DNA from: Streptomyces phaeofaciens
GTDB taxonomy: Bacteria; Actinomycetota; Actinomycetes; Streptomycetales; Streptomycetaceae
Assembly (NCBI RefSeq): GCF_014648915.1
Contig: NZ_BMSA01000012.1
Location: 1-64,000, forward strand
DNA: 64,000 nt
Direction of reading: 5' to 3'
In this document: positions 16,690 to 25,800 of the stretch, piece after piece
How positions within the stretch are numbered: the stretch's first letter is position 1
Layout of the letters: each line of letters begins with the position of its first letter
Made by a program: the position numbers and the translations under genes
Notes under the pieces: model-generated
The model's database searches: none
What the model was told of the DNA's origin: nothing
The model's input: only the letters and a program-made list of their open reading frames with translations

Positions 16690-18117
16690 ATGTCCAGGGA
16701 GCTACGCGGGCCGAACGAAAAGCTCGGCGCCGTTCTCGCCCTCGCGGGAATCAGCAACGCAGGACTCGCGCGTCGCGTCAACGACCTTGGCGCCCAACGC
16801 GGGTTGACTCTTCGCTACGACAAGACGTCCGTGGCGCGCTGGGTGTCGAAGGGCATGGTGCCGCAGGGCGCCGCGCCGCACCTCATCGCGGCCGCCATCG
16901 GGCAGAAGCTCGGCCGCCCGGTGCCGCTCCACGAGATCGGCCTGGCGGACGCGGATCCCGCGCCCGAGGTGGGCCTCGCCTTCCCCAGGGACGTCGGCCA
17001 GGCCGTGCGCTCGGCCACCGAGCTGTACCGCCTCGACCTCGCCGGCCGCCGGGCCGGCACCGGGGGCATCTGGCAGTCGCTGGCCGGATCATTCGCAGTA
17101 AGCGCATACGCAACGCCTGCCTCGCGCTGGCTGATAACCCCGGCCGACAGTTCGGTGGCACGTGAGGCCCACTCCCTGGAGGGGTCCGGCGCACCGCTCA
17201 AAGTCGGCCACAGCGATGTGCAGAAGCTGCGGGAGGCCGCCGAGGACGCCAGGCGCTGGGACTCCAAGTACGGAGGCGGCGACTGGCGTTCGTCCATGGT
17301 GCCGGAGTGTCTGCGGGTGGAGGCGGCGCCGCTGCTGCTCGGGGCGTACTCCGACGAGGTGGGCCGGGCGCTCTTCGGGGCGAGTGCCGAACTGACCCGC
17401 CTCGCCGGGTGGATGGCCTTCGACACCGGCCAGCAGGAGGCCGCGCAGCGGTACTACATCCAGGCGCTGCGCCTCGCGCGCGCGGCGGCGGACGTGCCGC
17501 TGGGGGGCTATGTGCTGGCATCGATGTCGCTCCAGGCGACCTACCGGGGCTTCGGCGACGAGGGCGTCGACCTCGCGCAGGCCGCGCTAGAACGCAACCG
17601 GGGGCTGGCCACGGCCCGCACGATGAGCTTCTTCCGCCTGGTCGAGGCCCGGGCACACGCGCGGGCGAACGACGCGCAGGCCGCGGGGGCCGCCCTCAAG
17701 GCGGCCGAGAGCTGGCTGGAGCGGGCCCGCGAGGGCGACAACGACCCCTCCTGGCTCGGCTTCTACTCCTACGACCGGTTCGCCGCGGACGCCGCGGAGT
17801 GCTACCGCGACCTGAAGGCACCGCGACAGGTGCGCCGCTTCACGGAACAGGCCCTGTCGCAGCCGACCGAGGAGTTCGTGCGCTCGCACGGGCTGCGGCT
17901 GGTGGTCTCGGCGGTCGCCGAACTGGAGTCGGGCAACCTCGACGCCGCGTGCGAGCAGGGGGTGCGGGCCGTCGAGGTGGCCGGGCGGATCTCCTCGGCC
18001 AGGACCACGGAGTACGTGAAGGACCTGCTGCACCGGCTGGAGCCGTACGGGGACGAGCCGAGGGTGGTGGAGCTGCGGGAGCGGGCTCGGCCGCTGCTGA
18101 TGGTGGCACCTGCCTAG
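16690..18117 (+). CDS. Sporulation-associated HTH/TPR-like regulator
   Basis: This 475-residue protein has an N-terminal XRE-like helix-turn-helix (about 10-70, [35 protein letters not shown]) followed by a helical TPR-like body (about 190-470, [21 protein letters not shown] repeats). It matches the Streptomyces family annotated as sporulation-associated protein (S. coelicolor SCO4114, S. griseus ORF1590 type), involved in aerial growth and spore formation; this is recalled family knowledge. ATG at 16690 is preceded by GAGGGG. It is likely cytoplasmic and regulatory; ligand and DNA targets are unknown. Confidence 0.82.
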   Translation: MSRELRGPNEKLGAVLALAGISNAGLARRVNDLGAQRGLTLRYDKTSVARWVSKGMVPQGAAPHLIAAAIGQKLGRPVPLHEIGLADADPAPEVGLAFPRDVGQAVRSATELYRLDLAGRRAGTGGIWQSLAGSFAVSAYATPASRWLITPADSSVAREAHSLEGSGAPLKVGHSDVQKLREAAEDARRWDSKYGGGDWRSSMVPECLRVEAAPLLLGAYSDEVGRALFGASAELTRLAGWMAFDTGQQEAAQRYYIQALRLARAAADVPLGGYVLASMSLQATYRGFGDEGVDLAQAALERNRGLATARTMSFFRLVEARAHARANDAQAAGAALKAAESWLERAREGDNDPSWLGFYSYDRFAADAAECYRDLKAPRQVRRFTEQALSQPTEEFVRSHGLRLVVSAVAELESGNLDAACEQGVRAVEVAGRISSARTTEYVKDLLHRLEPYGDEPRVVELRERARPLLMVAPA

Positions 18118-18199
18118 GCAGCCGCGCACGAGGTACCCGCCCGGCGTTTGAAGGCACTGTCAGTGGCGCAGTGCACTATCGAAGGCGGAGGTGGTGCAG

Positions 18200-19402
18200 G
18201 TGGTGGCGTACGACGGTGATGTGCTCGTCGTCGGTGGGGGCATCGTCGGACTGTCGGCGGCGTACGCGATCACGCGCGCCGCGCCCGGGACCCGGGTGAC
18301 GGTGCTGGAGAAGGAGCCGGGACCGGCCCGGCACCAGACGGGCCACAACAGCGGGGTGATCCACAGCGGGATCTACTACCGTCCGGGCTCGCTGAAGGCC
18401 CGGTACGCGGTGCGCGGCGCCGCGGAGATGACGAAGTTCTGCGCGGAGTACGGCATCCCGCACGCGGTGACCGGCAAGCTGATCGTCGCCACGGACCGCG
18501 CCGAGCTGCCCCGGCTGCACGCGCTCGTGCAGCGCGGCCGGGAGAACGGCATAGCGGTCAGGGAACTGGGCGCCTCCCAGATCGCGGAGTACGAGCCGCA
18601 GGTGCGCGGGCTCGCCGCGATCCAGGTGGCGACGACCGGGATCTGCGACTTCACGGCGGTCGCCGCCCGGCTCGGCGAGGCGTCCGGCGCGGAGATCCGG
18701 TACGGCGCGCGGGTCGTCCGGATCGACCGGCGGCCCGAGCGGGGCGTGGCCGTGCTCACCGACCGCGGGGACGTCGTGCGCGCCCGGGTGCTGGTGAACT
18801 GCGCCGGGCTGTACTGCGACGAGATCGCCCGGATGACGGGCGAGGAGCCCGAGGCGCGGATCGTGCCGTTCCGCGGGGAGTACTACACGCTGACCCGGCC
18901 CGGGCTGGTGCGGGGGCTGGTCTATCCGGTGCCCGACCCCGCGTTCCCGTTCCTCGGCGTGCATCTGACCCGGGGCATCGACGGCGACGTGCACGTCGGG
19001 CCCAACGCGGTGCCGGCGCTAGCCCGCGAGGGGTACGGCTGGGGTGTCGTACGGCCGCGGGAGGCGCTGGCGACCGCGGCGTGGCCCGGGGTGTGGCGGA
19101 TGGGCCGGCAGCACTGGCGGTACGGCGCCGGGGAGCTGCGGCGGTCGGTGTCGAAGGGGGCGTTCGTGGACGCGGTGCGCCGGATGCTGCCGGCGGTGGA
19201 GGCGGAGGACCTGACGCGCGCGGGGGCCGGGGTGCGGGCACAGGCGGTGCTGCGGGACGGCGCCCTGGTGGACGACTTCCTCATACAGGAGGGGCCGCGG
19301 GCGGTGCACGTGCTGAACGCGCCCTCCCCCGCGGCGACGGCCTCGCTGCCGATCGGGCGGGAGGTGGCCCGCCGGGCACTGGCGGCACTGGGCGATCGAT
19401 GA
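18200..19402 (+). CDS. lhgO: L-2-hydroxyglutarate oxidase-like FAD oxidoreductase
   Basis: This 400-residue DAO-family flavoenzyme has an N-terminal FAD site (DVLVVGGGIVGLSAAYAI), the HNSGVIHSGIYY motif characteristic of LhgO, and a C-terminal FAD contact (VHVLNAPSPAATASLPIG). It would oxidise L-2-hydroxyglutarate to 2-oxoglutarate and pass electrons to the membrane quinone pool. Several in-frame GTG codons lie at 18191-18203; I chose 18200 because GGAGG at 18187-18191 gives eight-base spacing. The stop overlaps an ATG (ATGA) that could start a longer TrmB. Confidence 0.85.
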   Translation: MVAYDGDVLVVGGGIVGLSAAYAITRAAPGTRVTVLEKEPGPARHQTGHNSGVIHSGIYYRPGSLKARYAVRGAAEMTKFCAEYGIPHAVTGKLIVATDRAELPRLHALVQRGRENGIAVRELGASQIAEYEPQVRGLAAIQVATTGICDFTAVAARLGEASGAEIRYGARVVRIDRRPERGVAVLTDRGDVVRARVLVNCAGLYCDEIARMTGEEPEARIVPFRGEYYTLTRPGLVRGLVYPVPDPAFPFLGVHLTRGIDGDVHVGPNAVPALAREGYGWGVVRPREALATAAWPGVWRMGRQHWRYGAGELRRSVSKGAFVDAVRRMLPAVEAEDLTRAGAGVRAQAVLRDGALVDDFLIQEGPRAVHVLNAPSPAATASLPIGREVARRALAALGDR

Positions 19403-19442
19403 GCCTCTCCGAGCACGGCGGCACCCTCACGGCGCGGCGCCG

Positions 19443-19448
19443 TAAAAT
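19443..19448 (+). promoter_or_regulatory. Candidate -10 for leaderless trmB
   Basis: TAAAAT lies ten bases before GTG at 19459, the spacing expected if transcription begins at or next to the start codon. No strong -35 is seen. Confidence 0.4.
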
Positions 19449-19458
19449 CGACCCCACT

Positions 19459-20316
19459 GTGTCTGAATCGCTGAACTCTCCTGAAGCCTCCCGGCCCGCT
19501 CCCGGCCCGCGCACCGCGTCCGGTGTCCCGGACGGTGCCGAGCATGTCCCCGGTGTCTCCGTGCGGCACAGCCGTGCCAAGGGGGAGCCCCGGTTCCCGG
19601 ACGGGCCGAAGGCCGACCCGGCCGGATCGCACTTCGAGCGGCGGATCCGGAGCTTCCAGCCCCGGCGGAGCCGGGTGACGGCCGGGCAGGCGGACGCCCT
19701 TCAGCGGCTGTGGTCGAAGTGGGGTCTGGACATCGACGGGCACCGCGTCGATCTCACCGAGCTGTTCGGGAACGACCGGCCCGTGGTCCTGGAGATCGGC
19801 TTCGGGATGGGGGAGGCCACCGCGCAGATGGCGGCCGCCGACCCCGACACCGACATCCTCGCCGTGGACGTGCACACCCCCGGCCAGGGCAATCTGCTCA
19901 ACCTCGCCGACCACCAGGGGCTGGCCAACGTCCGGGTGGCCAACGGAGACGCGATCATCCTGCTGCGCGAGATGCTGTCCGCCGACTCCCTCGACGGGCT
20001 GCGCGTCTACTTCCCCGACCCGTGGCCCAAGAAGCGGCACCACAAGCGGCGGCTGATCCAGCCGGAGTTCCTGGACCTCGTCGCGACGCGGCTGAGGCCG
20101 GGGGCGATCGTGCACTGCGCGACCGACTGGGAGCCGTACGCGGAGCAGATGCTGACTGTGCTCACCGCGCACCCCCTCTTCGAGAACACCTGCGCCGACG
20201 GGTTCGCGCCCCGGCCCGACTTCCGGCCGCTGACCCGTTTCGAGGGACAGGGTCTGGACAAGGGTCATGTGGTGAACGACCTGCTCTTCCGTCGCGTACA
20301 GCACGGGGACCACTGA
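19459..20316 (+). CDS. trmB: tRNA (guanine-N7)-methyltransferase
   Basis: This protein of 285 residues makes m7G46 in the tRNA variable loop. It has SAM motif VLEIGFGMGEAT, the TrmB signature YFPDPWPKKRHHKRRL and the ATDWEPYAEQML segment. The N-terminal 60 residues before the catalytic core are low complexity. I chose GTG at 19459 (VSESLNSPE); ATG at 19399 overlapping the lhgO stop would add 20 residues. A TAAAAT hexamer ten bases before the GTG suggests a leaderless transcript. Confidence 0.92.
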   Translation: MSESLNSPEASRPAPGPRTASGVPDGAEHVPGVSVRHSRAKGEPRFPDGPKADPAGSHFERRIRSFQPRRSRVTAGQADALQRLWSKWGLDIDGHRVDLTELFGNDRPVVLEIGFGMGEATAQMAAADPDTDILAVDVHTPGQGNLLNLADHQGLANVRVANGDAIILLREMLSADSLDGLRVYFPDPWPKKRHHKRRLIQPEFLDLVATRLRPGAIVHCATDWEPYAEQMLTVLTAHPLFENTCADGFAPRPDFRPLTRFEGQGLDKGHVVNDLLFRRVQHGDH

Positions 20317-20365
20317 CCCAGCAACCCCTCCCACCACAGTCCTCTCCCTCGTTAGGGTCGATGCC

Positions 20366-21748
20366 GTGGCCATCAGTCCCCCGTTTCCGCCGTACCCCCC
20401 GCACCCCGGTGGCCCAGCAGAGGGTGGTGCCCTGCGGCACGCGCACTGGTGGCAGCGCGCATGGGTGCGCTACGGGGCGCTCATCACCCTGCTCGCGCTG
20501 TCCGGGCTCGTCATCCTGGCGCTGGTGCGCGAACAGACCGGCACCGAGGGGTTCCTGGTCGGGCTGGGGCTGGCGGTGCTGCCCGTGCCGCTGCTGGTCG
20601 CCGCGTTCCGCTGGCTGGACCGGGTGGAGCCGGGGCCCTGGCGGAACATGGTCTTCGCCTTCGCCTGGGGGGCCTGCGCGGCGGCACTGATAGCCATCGT
20701 CGCCAACAGCTTCGCGACCCGGTGGATAGCCACCGCGACCGCCGACCCGTCGAGCGCGGACACCCTCGGGGCGACGGTCATAGCGCCGGTCGTCGAGGAG
20801 ACCGCCAAGGCGGCGGCCGTCCTGCTCCTCTTCCTGTTCCGCCGGCGGGACTTCACCGGCATCGTCGACGGGGTGGTCGTCGCCGGGGTCACCGCCACCG
20901 GCTTCGCGTTCACCGAGAACATCCTCTATCTGGGCACCGCCTTCGGCACCGACCAGCTCACCGGCGACAGCGGCATCGCCTCGGTCACGGCCGCGACCTT
21001 CTTCGTGCGCGTGGTGATGTCACCGTTCGCGCACCCCCTCTTCACCGTCCTGACCGGCATCGGCTTCGGCGTCGCCGCGCTCTCCGGGGAGGGCCGGCGG
21101 GTGCGCCGGGTGCTGCTCCCGCTCTGCGGACTCCTGCTCGCGATGGGCATGCACGCCCTGTGGAACGGCTCCTCGACCTTCGGCGAGCTGGGGTTCTTCG
21201 CGGTGTACGCCTCCTTCATGGTGCCCGCGTTCGGACTGCTCACCTGGCTGGTGGTGTGGACACGCCAGCGGGAGCTGCGCACGGTGCGCGAGGAACTGCC
21301 CGCCTACACGGCCGCCGGCTGGCTCAGCCCGGCCGAGCCGTTCGCGCTCGGCTCGATGCGGGCCCGGCGGCTGGCCCGTGAGCACGCCGGGCGGCACCTG
21401 GGCAGGCCGGCCGCGCGGGCGGTCGCCGAGTACGAGGCGTACGCCACCTCCCTGGCGTTCCTGCGGCACCGGGGCCGCCGGGGCCGGGCGGGCGCCGACT
21501 TCGTCGTACGGGAGCGGGAGCTGCTGAACGAGCTGTGGCGGCGCAAGGACGTCGCCCGTCCCGCCCTGGACCACGCGGCCCGGATGACGGCCCCGCCGGT
21601 CCGGGTCCCGGTGGCGCCGTGGCCTGTGTACGGGGTGTACGGGCAGGGCCAGGGGTACGGCCATCCCGCAGGGTGGGGACACGGCTCTCCGTCGGGTTAC
21701 GGATATCCGGCGGGACCGCATCCGGTCCACAACCCCTATCAGTCGTAG
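20366..21748 (+). CDS. PrsW-family intramembrane metalloprotease
   Basis: This 460-residue protein has about eight membrane segments between residues 30 and 310. It carries the PrsW motifs EE-x2-K (VVEETAKAAAV), FAFTENILY, HPLFTVLTGIGFG and GMHALWNGS, whose His/Glu residues should bind zinc in the bilayer. The C-terminal 120 residues are cytoplasmic and end in a Tyr/Gly/Pro-rich tail. PrsW in Bacillus clips an anti-sigma factor; here the substrate is unknown, but a membrane-bound sigma factor lies 10 kb away. GTG at 20366 follows a TAGGGT -10-like hexamer at about ten bases, so it may be leaderless. Confidence 0.85.
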   Translation: MAISPPFPPYPPHPGGPAEGGALRHAHWWQRAWVRYGALITLLALSGLVILALVREQTGTEGFLVGLGLAVLPVPLLVAAFRWLDRVEPGPWRNMVFAFAWGACAAALIAIVANSFATRWIATATADPSSADTLGATVIAPVVEETAKAAAVLLLFLFRRRDFTGIVDGVVVAGVTATGFAFTENILYLGTAFGTDQLTGDSGIASVTAATFFVRVVMSPFAHPLFTVLTGIGFGVAALSGEGRRVRRVLLPLCGLLLAMGMHALWNGSSTFGELGFFAVYASFMVPAFGLLTWLVVWTRQRELRTVREELPAYTAAGWLSPAEPFALGSMRARRLAREHAGRHLGRPAARAVAEYEAYATSLAFLRHRGRRGRAGADFVVRERELLNELWRRKDVARPALDHAARMTAPPVRVPVAPWPVYGVYGQGQGYGHPAGWGHGSPSGYGYPAGPHPVHNPYQS

Positions 21749-21790
21749 GGGCGCGGGCGGTGCGGCACCGCCGGTCCGGGCGGGGGTCGC

Positions 21791-22735
21791 TCAGGCCGAG
21801 GCCTCGGTGAGCCGGTCCTGTTCCTCCCGCGTCAGTTCCAGCTCCGCCACCGCCAGCAACGCCGGCAGTTGTTCCGGGGTCCGGGCGGACGCGATCGGCG
21901 CGGCGACCGTCGGCCGGGCGGCGAGCCAGGCCAGGGCGACCGTGGCGGCCTCGGCGTCATGGGCGCGGGCGATCTCGTCCAGCGCGGTGAGGACCCGGCG
22001 GCCCCGCTCGGAGTCGAGGTGCTGGGCGGCGCGGCCGGCCCGTGCGCTGTCCACCGTCGTACCGGGCCGGTACTTGCCGGTGAGGAAGCCGGCGGCGAGC
22101 GCGAAGTAGGGGACGGCGGCGAGGCCGGCGCGGGCGGCCAGGTCCTGGAGGGGGCCCTCGTAGGTGTCGCGGGAGACCAGGTTGTAGTGGGGCTGGAGGG
22201 CCACGTACCGGGCGAGGCCCTCGCGGTCGGAGAACTCCAGGGACGCCTGGAGGCGTTCGGGCGAGATGTTGGAGGCGGCGATGTGCCGCACCTTGCCCGC
22301 ACGCACGAGTTCGTCCAGCGCCCCGATGATCTCCTCGACCGGCACCTCGGGCTTGTCGAAGTGGGTGTAGTAGAGGTCGATGTGGCCGGTTCCGAGGCGA
22401 CGCAGGGAGGCGTCGGCGGCGGCCTTGATGTTGGCGGCGGTCAGGCCCGGGAACTCGGGGTGCTGGCTGACCTTGGTGGCGATCACGACGTCGTCGCGGT
22501 TGCCGCGCGCCTTGAGCCAGGCGCCGATCAGGGACTCGGACTCACCGCCGCTGTTGCCCTCGATCCACGCCGAGTAGGAGTCGGCGGTGTCGACGAAGTT
22601 GCCGCCCGCGGCGGTGTAGGCGTCCAGGACGGCGAAGGACGCGGCGCGGTCGGCCGTCCAGCCGAAGACGTTGCCACCGAGGGCGAGCGGGAAGACCTCG
22701 AGGTCGGAGGAGCCGAGCTTGCGAAGAGACGTCAT
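21791..22735 (-). CDS. Aldo/keto reductase
   Basis: This is a 314-residue TIM-barrel NADPH-dependent oxidoreductase. The catalytic residues are visible: Asp and Tyr in NFVDTADSYSAW, Lys in VVIATKVSQHP and His in LYYTHFDKPE. The length fits the AKR family that includes YajO/Tas-type proteins. It is convergent with the PrsW gene and separated by 42 bases. Its substrate is not predictable. The ATG at 22735 is well placed and no operon partner is evident. Confidence 0.88.
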   Translation of the reverse strand: MTSLRKLGSSDLEVFPLALGGNVFGWTADRAASFAVLDAYTAAGGNFVDTADSYSAWIEGNSGGESESLIGAWLKARGNRDDVVIATKVSQHPEFPGLTAANIKAAADASLRRLGTGHIDLYYTHFDKPEVPVEEIIGALDELVRAGKVRHIAASNISPERLQASLEFSDREGLARYVALQPHYNLVSRDTYEGPLQDLAARAGLAAVPYFALAAGFLTGKYRPGTTVDSARAGRAAQHLDSERGRRVLTALDEIARAHDAEAATVALAWLAARPTVAAPIASARTPEQLPALLAVAELELTREEQDRLTEASA

Positions 22736-22944
22736 GCCTCATTCCAACCACCACCGACGCCGCGCCGATTCCGCCCGCACCACGAAGAACGTGTGAACAC
22801 GGCGACGGGCGCGAGGCGAGGACGGTGGTCCAGAGCCGGGTGCGACGCGACGAACGCGGACCGGGCGCGGGTGCACGAAGACCGGCGGCCCTGACGACGG
22901 GGGGTGTCGTCAGGGCTGCCGGGGGTGGTTCGTCAGGGGCTGCC

Positions 22945-23994
22945 TCAGGGGTTGAGGCCCTTGCCGCGCAGCCAGGCCGCCGGGTCGATGCCCTCCGCGC
23001 TGCCGCCCGGGTGGACCTCCAGGTGGAGGTGGGCCCCGGTGACGTTGCCGGTGGCGCCGACGCGGCCGATGACATCGCCGGTGGCGACCTTCTGGCCGAC
23101 GCTGACACTGATCGACGACTGGTGGGCGAACCAGATCTCGGTGCCGTCGTCGAGGGTCAGCTCGGTCTTGTAGCCGTACGAGCCCTCGTAGCCCGCCGAC
23201 GTGATCGTGCCGCTGTGCACGGCCTTGATCAGCGTGCCCGTGGGGGCGGCGAAGTCGAGGCCGGTGTGGTAGCCGGAGGACCAGTACGCGCCGGCCTGAC
23301 CGAAGGTCGAGGTGATCGTGTACGAGGAGGTCGGCAGCGTGTACTGCTTGGCCAGCTCGGCGAGACGGGCGGTCTCGGCCTTCTGCCTGGCCTCCGCCTC
23401 GGCCTTCTCCTTGGCGGCGGCGGCCTTGGCCTCCGCCTCCTTCTCGGCCTTGGCGACAGCGTCGGCCTGGGCCTTGGCGGCGGCGGCCGCGGCGTCGGCG
23501 GCGGCCTTGGTCTCGATCTGGGTCTGCTGCGACTCGGCCTGGGCCATGATCCGGCTGCGCAGGGCCTCGCCGGCGTCGGTGGCGCTCTGGGTGGCGGTGT
23601 CGGCCTCGGCCGTGACACTGCCGAAGCTGCTGAGGGTGGGCGCCGTGTCCTCGGCGGGCTCTTCGTCGTCCGAGATGAGCGAGCCGACGTTCGGCAGGTC
23701 CGGCATGGAGATGGAGACGGGGGCCTTGCCGGTGTTGGCGCTGGCCATCCCGCCCGCGCTGACGGCGGCTATGACACCGACGCCGAGAACGGTGGAGCTA
23801 CGGGCGAACCCGCCGCCGCGCTGCTTGGCGACCCGGTGCTTGCCCCGAACCGGGCGAACGGACTCCGCGGTGGGATTCCATTCCTCCCAGGGGCCCTCGT
23901 CGGTGCGGTAGCTGCCGTAGCCGAAGGTCTCGGTCTCAGGAGAACGCTGGCTGGGCACGAACGGGGCTTCTGGGCCGGGCCGGTTGGACGCCAC
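22945..23994 (-). CDS. Secreted M23 (LytM) peptidoglycan endopeptidase
   Basis: This 349-residue protein has a polar N-terminal 65 residues and an export/membrane segment (about 66-88, STVLGVGVIAAVSAGGMASA). An Ala/Glu/Lys coiled coil (about 150-215) leads to a C-terminal LytM domain with zinc ligands in HTGLDFAAP and HLHLEVHPGG. It should cut cell-wall peptides outside the membrane. GTG at 23994 has AAGGAG nine bases upstream. A c-di-AMP riboswitch occupies the leader, linking expression to osmotic and cell-wall status, as known for resuscitation and cell-wall hydrolase genes in actinobacteria. Confidence 0.92.
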   Translation of the reverse strand: MASNRPGPEAPFVPSQRSPETETFGYGSYRTDEGPWEEWNPTAESVRPVRGKHRVAKQRGGGFARSSTVLGVGVIAAVSAGGMASANTGKAPVSISMPDLPNVGSLISDDEEPAEDTAPTLSSFGSVTAEADTATQSATDAGEALRSRIMAQAESQQTQIETKAAADAAAAAAKAQADAVAKAEKEAEAKAAAAKEKAEAEARQKAETARLAELAKQYTLPTSSYTITSTFGQAGAYWSSGYHTGLDFAAPTGTLIKAVHSGTITSAGYEGSYGYKTELTLDDGTEIWFAHQSSISVSVGQKVATGDVIGRVGATGNVTGAHLHLEVHPGGSAEGIDPAAWLRGKGLNP

Positions 23995-24009
23995 GCGGGC
24001 GCACTCCTT

Positions 24010-24160
24010 TCCTACCGTCGCCTACCGGGTTAGCTGACGGGTTCGGAGCGGGAAGGTCTCCTACGCGCGTATACCGTTCGTGACTCTGCGAGTTCACGGC
24101 GGCTTCGGCGCGATTCACCCCAAGTTGGTGGTTCCCCGGTTCCCTTGCGGGATTCGGCGC
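24010..24160 (-). promoter_or_regulatory. c-di-AMP (ydaO/yuaA-type) riboswitch
   Basis: On the minus strand, in order, lie GGGAACCGGGGAACCACC, GGGGTGAATC, GAGACCTTCC and GAACCCGTCAGCTAACC-x2-GTAGGCG, just before the M23 peptidase start. These blocks match the conserved core of the ydaO class recognised in Streptomyces cell-wall hydrolase leaders. It is an off-switch when c-di-AMP binds. Exact ends are approximate. Confidence 0.88.
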
Positions 24161-24430
24161 GTGCGCACGGAGCCATCTCTTGTGACGGCTGGGACGACCG
24201 CGCTGCGTTATCGAACGTTAATAGACCTGAGGGCGGGATTCCAAGATGTTCCGCTTGATCAACAACATTTCTGGCCTGGACTTTCGGGCCATGAACGATG
24301 AAAAACGGGCGAGTTGACCGAGCCCGGAAGGCCCTCAGGAGTCATCCGCGTTTTGATGGTGACTCAGTTGTTATGCGCAGGGAGGTCGCGCGATCACGGG
24401 GGGTGACGGAGCGCAGGACAGGGGAATGCA
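24161..24430. other. Noncoding region upstream of the riboswitch
   Basis: No gene is seen. It presumably holds the M23 peptidase promoter on the minus strand. AT-richer segments lie at 24205-24230 and 24245-24310, but no hexamer pair is convincing. Confidence 0.4.
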
Positions 24431-24466
24431 CCGAGGGCCGGAACCCTTTCGGATTCCGGCCCTCGG
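24431..24466 (-). terminator. Terminator after initiator tRNA
   Basis: A 13-bp perfect stem (CCGAGGGCCGGAA and complement) with a ten-base loop lies eight bases beyond the 3' end of the minus-strand tRNA-fMet. Confidence 0.8.
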
Positions 24467-24473
24467 CCTTCAG

Positions 24474-24547
24474 TAGCGGGGACAGGATTTGAACCTGCGA
24501 CCTCTGGGTTATGAGCCCAGCGAGCTACCGAGCTGCTCCACCCCGCG
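24474..24547 (-). tRNA. Initiator tRNA-fMet(CAT)
   Basis: This 74-base tRNA has anticodon CAT. Initiator features are visible: three G:C pairs at the base of the anticodon loop (GGG...CCC) and an unpaired first base (C1 opposite U72). CCA is not encoded. It is a single gene with its own terminator. Confidence 0.95.
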
Positions 24548-24594
24548 TCGACAAAGACAACTGTACGCCATCGGCGGGGCAGAAAGCACATCGG

Positions 24595-25725
24595 TTATCC
24601 GGGCAGGTGGCGGTTGGGTTCCTGGGCCCGCTCGGCGTACTCCGGGAGGACGACGACGTCGACGCCCCGGGCCGCGAGGAGACCGCTGCCGTCCGCGGCT
24701 GTCACGAAGGTGTCGGGCTCCCGCCAGGCGGTGACGACCCGGCGTACGCCCGCGTCGAGGATGAGCCGGGCGCAGGGCGTGGGCCGGGAGGAGCGGACGG
24801 CGCAGGGTTCGAGGCTGCTGTAGACGGTGGCGCCGGCCAGGCGGGGGTCGGCGGGGTCGAGCTTGGCGAGGGCCGCCTCCTCGGCGTGCACCTGCGGGTC
24901 GCCGGCCTCACGGGAGTGGCCGCGTGCCAGTTCCGTCCCGTCGGCGGCCACGACCACCGCACCGACGCTGAAGGCCGTGTCCGACGGGGGGCACTGGGCG
25001 GCCAGCTCACAGGCGAGGGCGAGCCAGTGCCGGTCGGCCGCCGCGGGGAGGGTTCCGGTGCCGGGGGCGGTGGGCTCGTAGTGCATGAGGACGACGTCCT
25101 CGATCCGCCGGGTCCCGGTCAGCCGCAGGCGTCCGCCCTGGTAGGCGCCGGGGCCGAAGAGGCGGGGCGCGTCGGGGTCGCCCACGAACAGGGGGGCGAG
25201 GACGAGCTGGAGCTCGTCGGCGAGGCCCTGCCGCAACAGCTGGGTGTGGATGGTCCCGCCGCCCTCGACCATGAGCCGGCGGACCCCGCGCTCGTCGTGG
25301 AGGTGGGTGAGGAGCCGCCGCCAGTCCAGCTCGGCGCCGAGGGGGACGACGTCCGCCGCGATGCCGAGCGCGCGGGCCCGTGCGGCGCCCACCTCCGTCG
25401 TGTACACGACCTTCTCGCCGCCGGAGTGCCAGAACCGGGCCTCCGGGTCGAGGTCGCCCGAGCCGCTGACGGTGACCTTGAGCGGGTACTCCGGCCGGCC
25501 GGCGGCGACGCGGGCGGCGCGGCGGTCGGGGGAGTTCACCAGCAGGCGGGGGTTGTCGGCGCGGATGGTGCCGGCGCCGATCAGGATCGCGTCGACGGAG
25601 GCTCGCACCTCGTCGACGCGGTCGAAGTCGGCGGGGCTGGAGAGGAGCAGGCGTTCGGGGGTGGTGTCGTCCAGGTAGCCGTCGAGGGAGACGGCGGCGG
25701 ACAGCAGGACGTACGGGTACGGCAT
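24595..25725 (-). CDS. RibD-like reductase-deaminase, inverted domain order
   Basis: This 376-residue fusion has an N-terminal RibD_C/DHFR-like reductase (about 5-225, LSAAVSLDGYLDD, ILIGAGTIRADNPRL, RLMVEGGGTIHTQLL). A C-terminal zinc cytidine-deaminase-type domain follows (about 235-370, HAEEAAL and PCA-x7-PC ligands). Classical RibD has the deaminase first, so this is the reversed form seen in actinobacteria. Together with the nearby GTP cyclohydrolase II it could give the first three steps of the riboflavin/F420 precursor route. ATG at 25725 is divergent from a MarR gene, with a TTCAAGTTTGAA palindrome between them. Confidence 0.85.
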   Translation of the reverse strand: MPYPYVLLSAAVSLDGYLDDTTPERLLLSSPADFDRVDEVRASVDAILIGAGTIRADNPRLLVNSPDRRAARVAAGRPEYPLKVTVSGSGDLDPEARFWHSGGEKVVYTTEVGAARARALGIAADVVPLGAELDWRRLLTHLHDERGVRRLMVEGGGTIHTQLLRQGLADELQLVLAPLFVGDPDAPRLFGPGAYQGGRLRLTGTRRIEDVVLMHYEPTAPGTGTLPAAADRHWLALACELAAQCPPSDTAFSVGAVVVAADGTELARGHSREAGDPQVHAEEAALAKLDPADPRLAGATVYSSLEPCAVRSSRPTPCARLILDAGVRRVVTAWREPDTFVTAADGSGLLAARGVDVVVLPEYAERAQEPNRHLPG

Positions 25726-25764
25726 CGGCGCGACTCTCCCGGGACGAACGACGGACGGCGGGGC

Positions 25765-25800
25765 TTGGTTCAAGTTTGAAACAAACCTACACTGGTGGAC
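25765..25800 (+). promoter_or_regulatory. Promoter and operator of the MarR gene
   Basis: TTGGTT at 25765-25770, a 17-base spacer and TACACT at 25788-25793 place the start of transcription at about the ATG at 25801 (leaderless). The spacer contains the perfect inverted repeat TTCAA-GT-TTGAA at 25769-25780, so a bound repressor would block RNA polymerase. Confidence 0.65.

Noticed and set aside
13810-18117. A lasso-peptide biosynthetic cluster
   Set aside because: Only a cyclase-like protein is present; I found no precursor peptide, leader-binding protein or B-type protease on either side.
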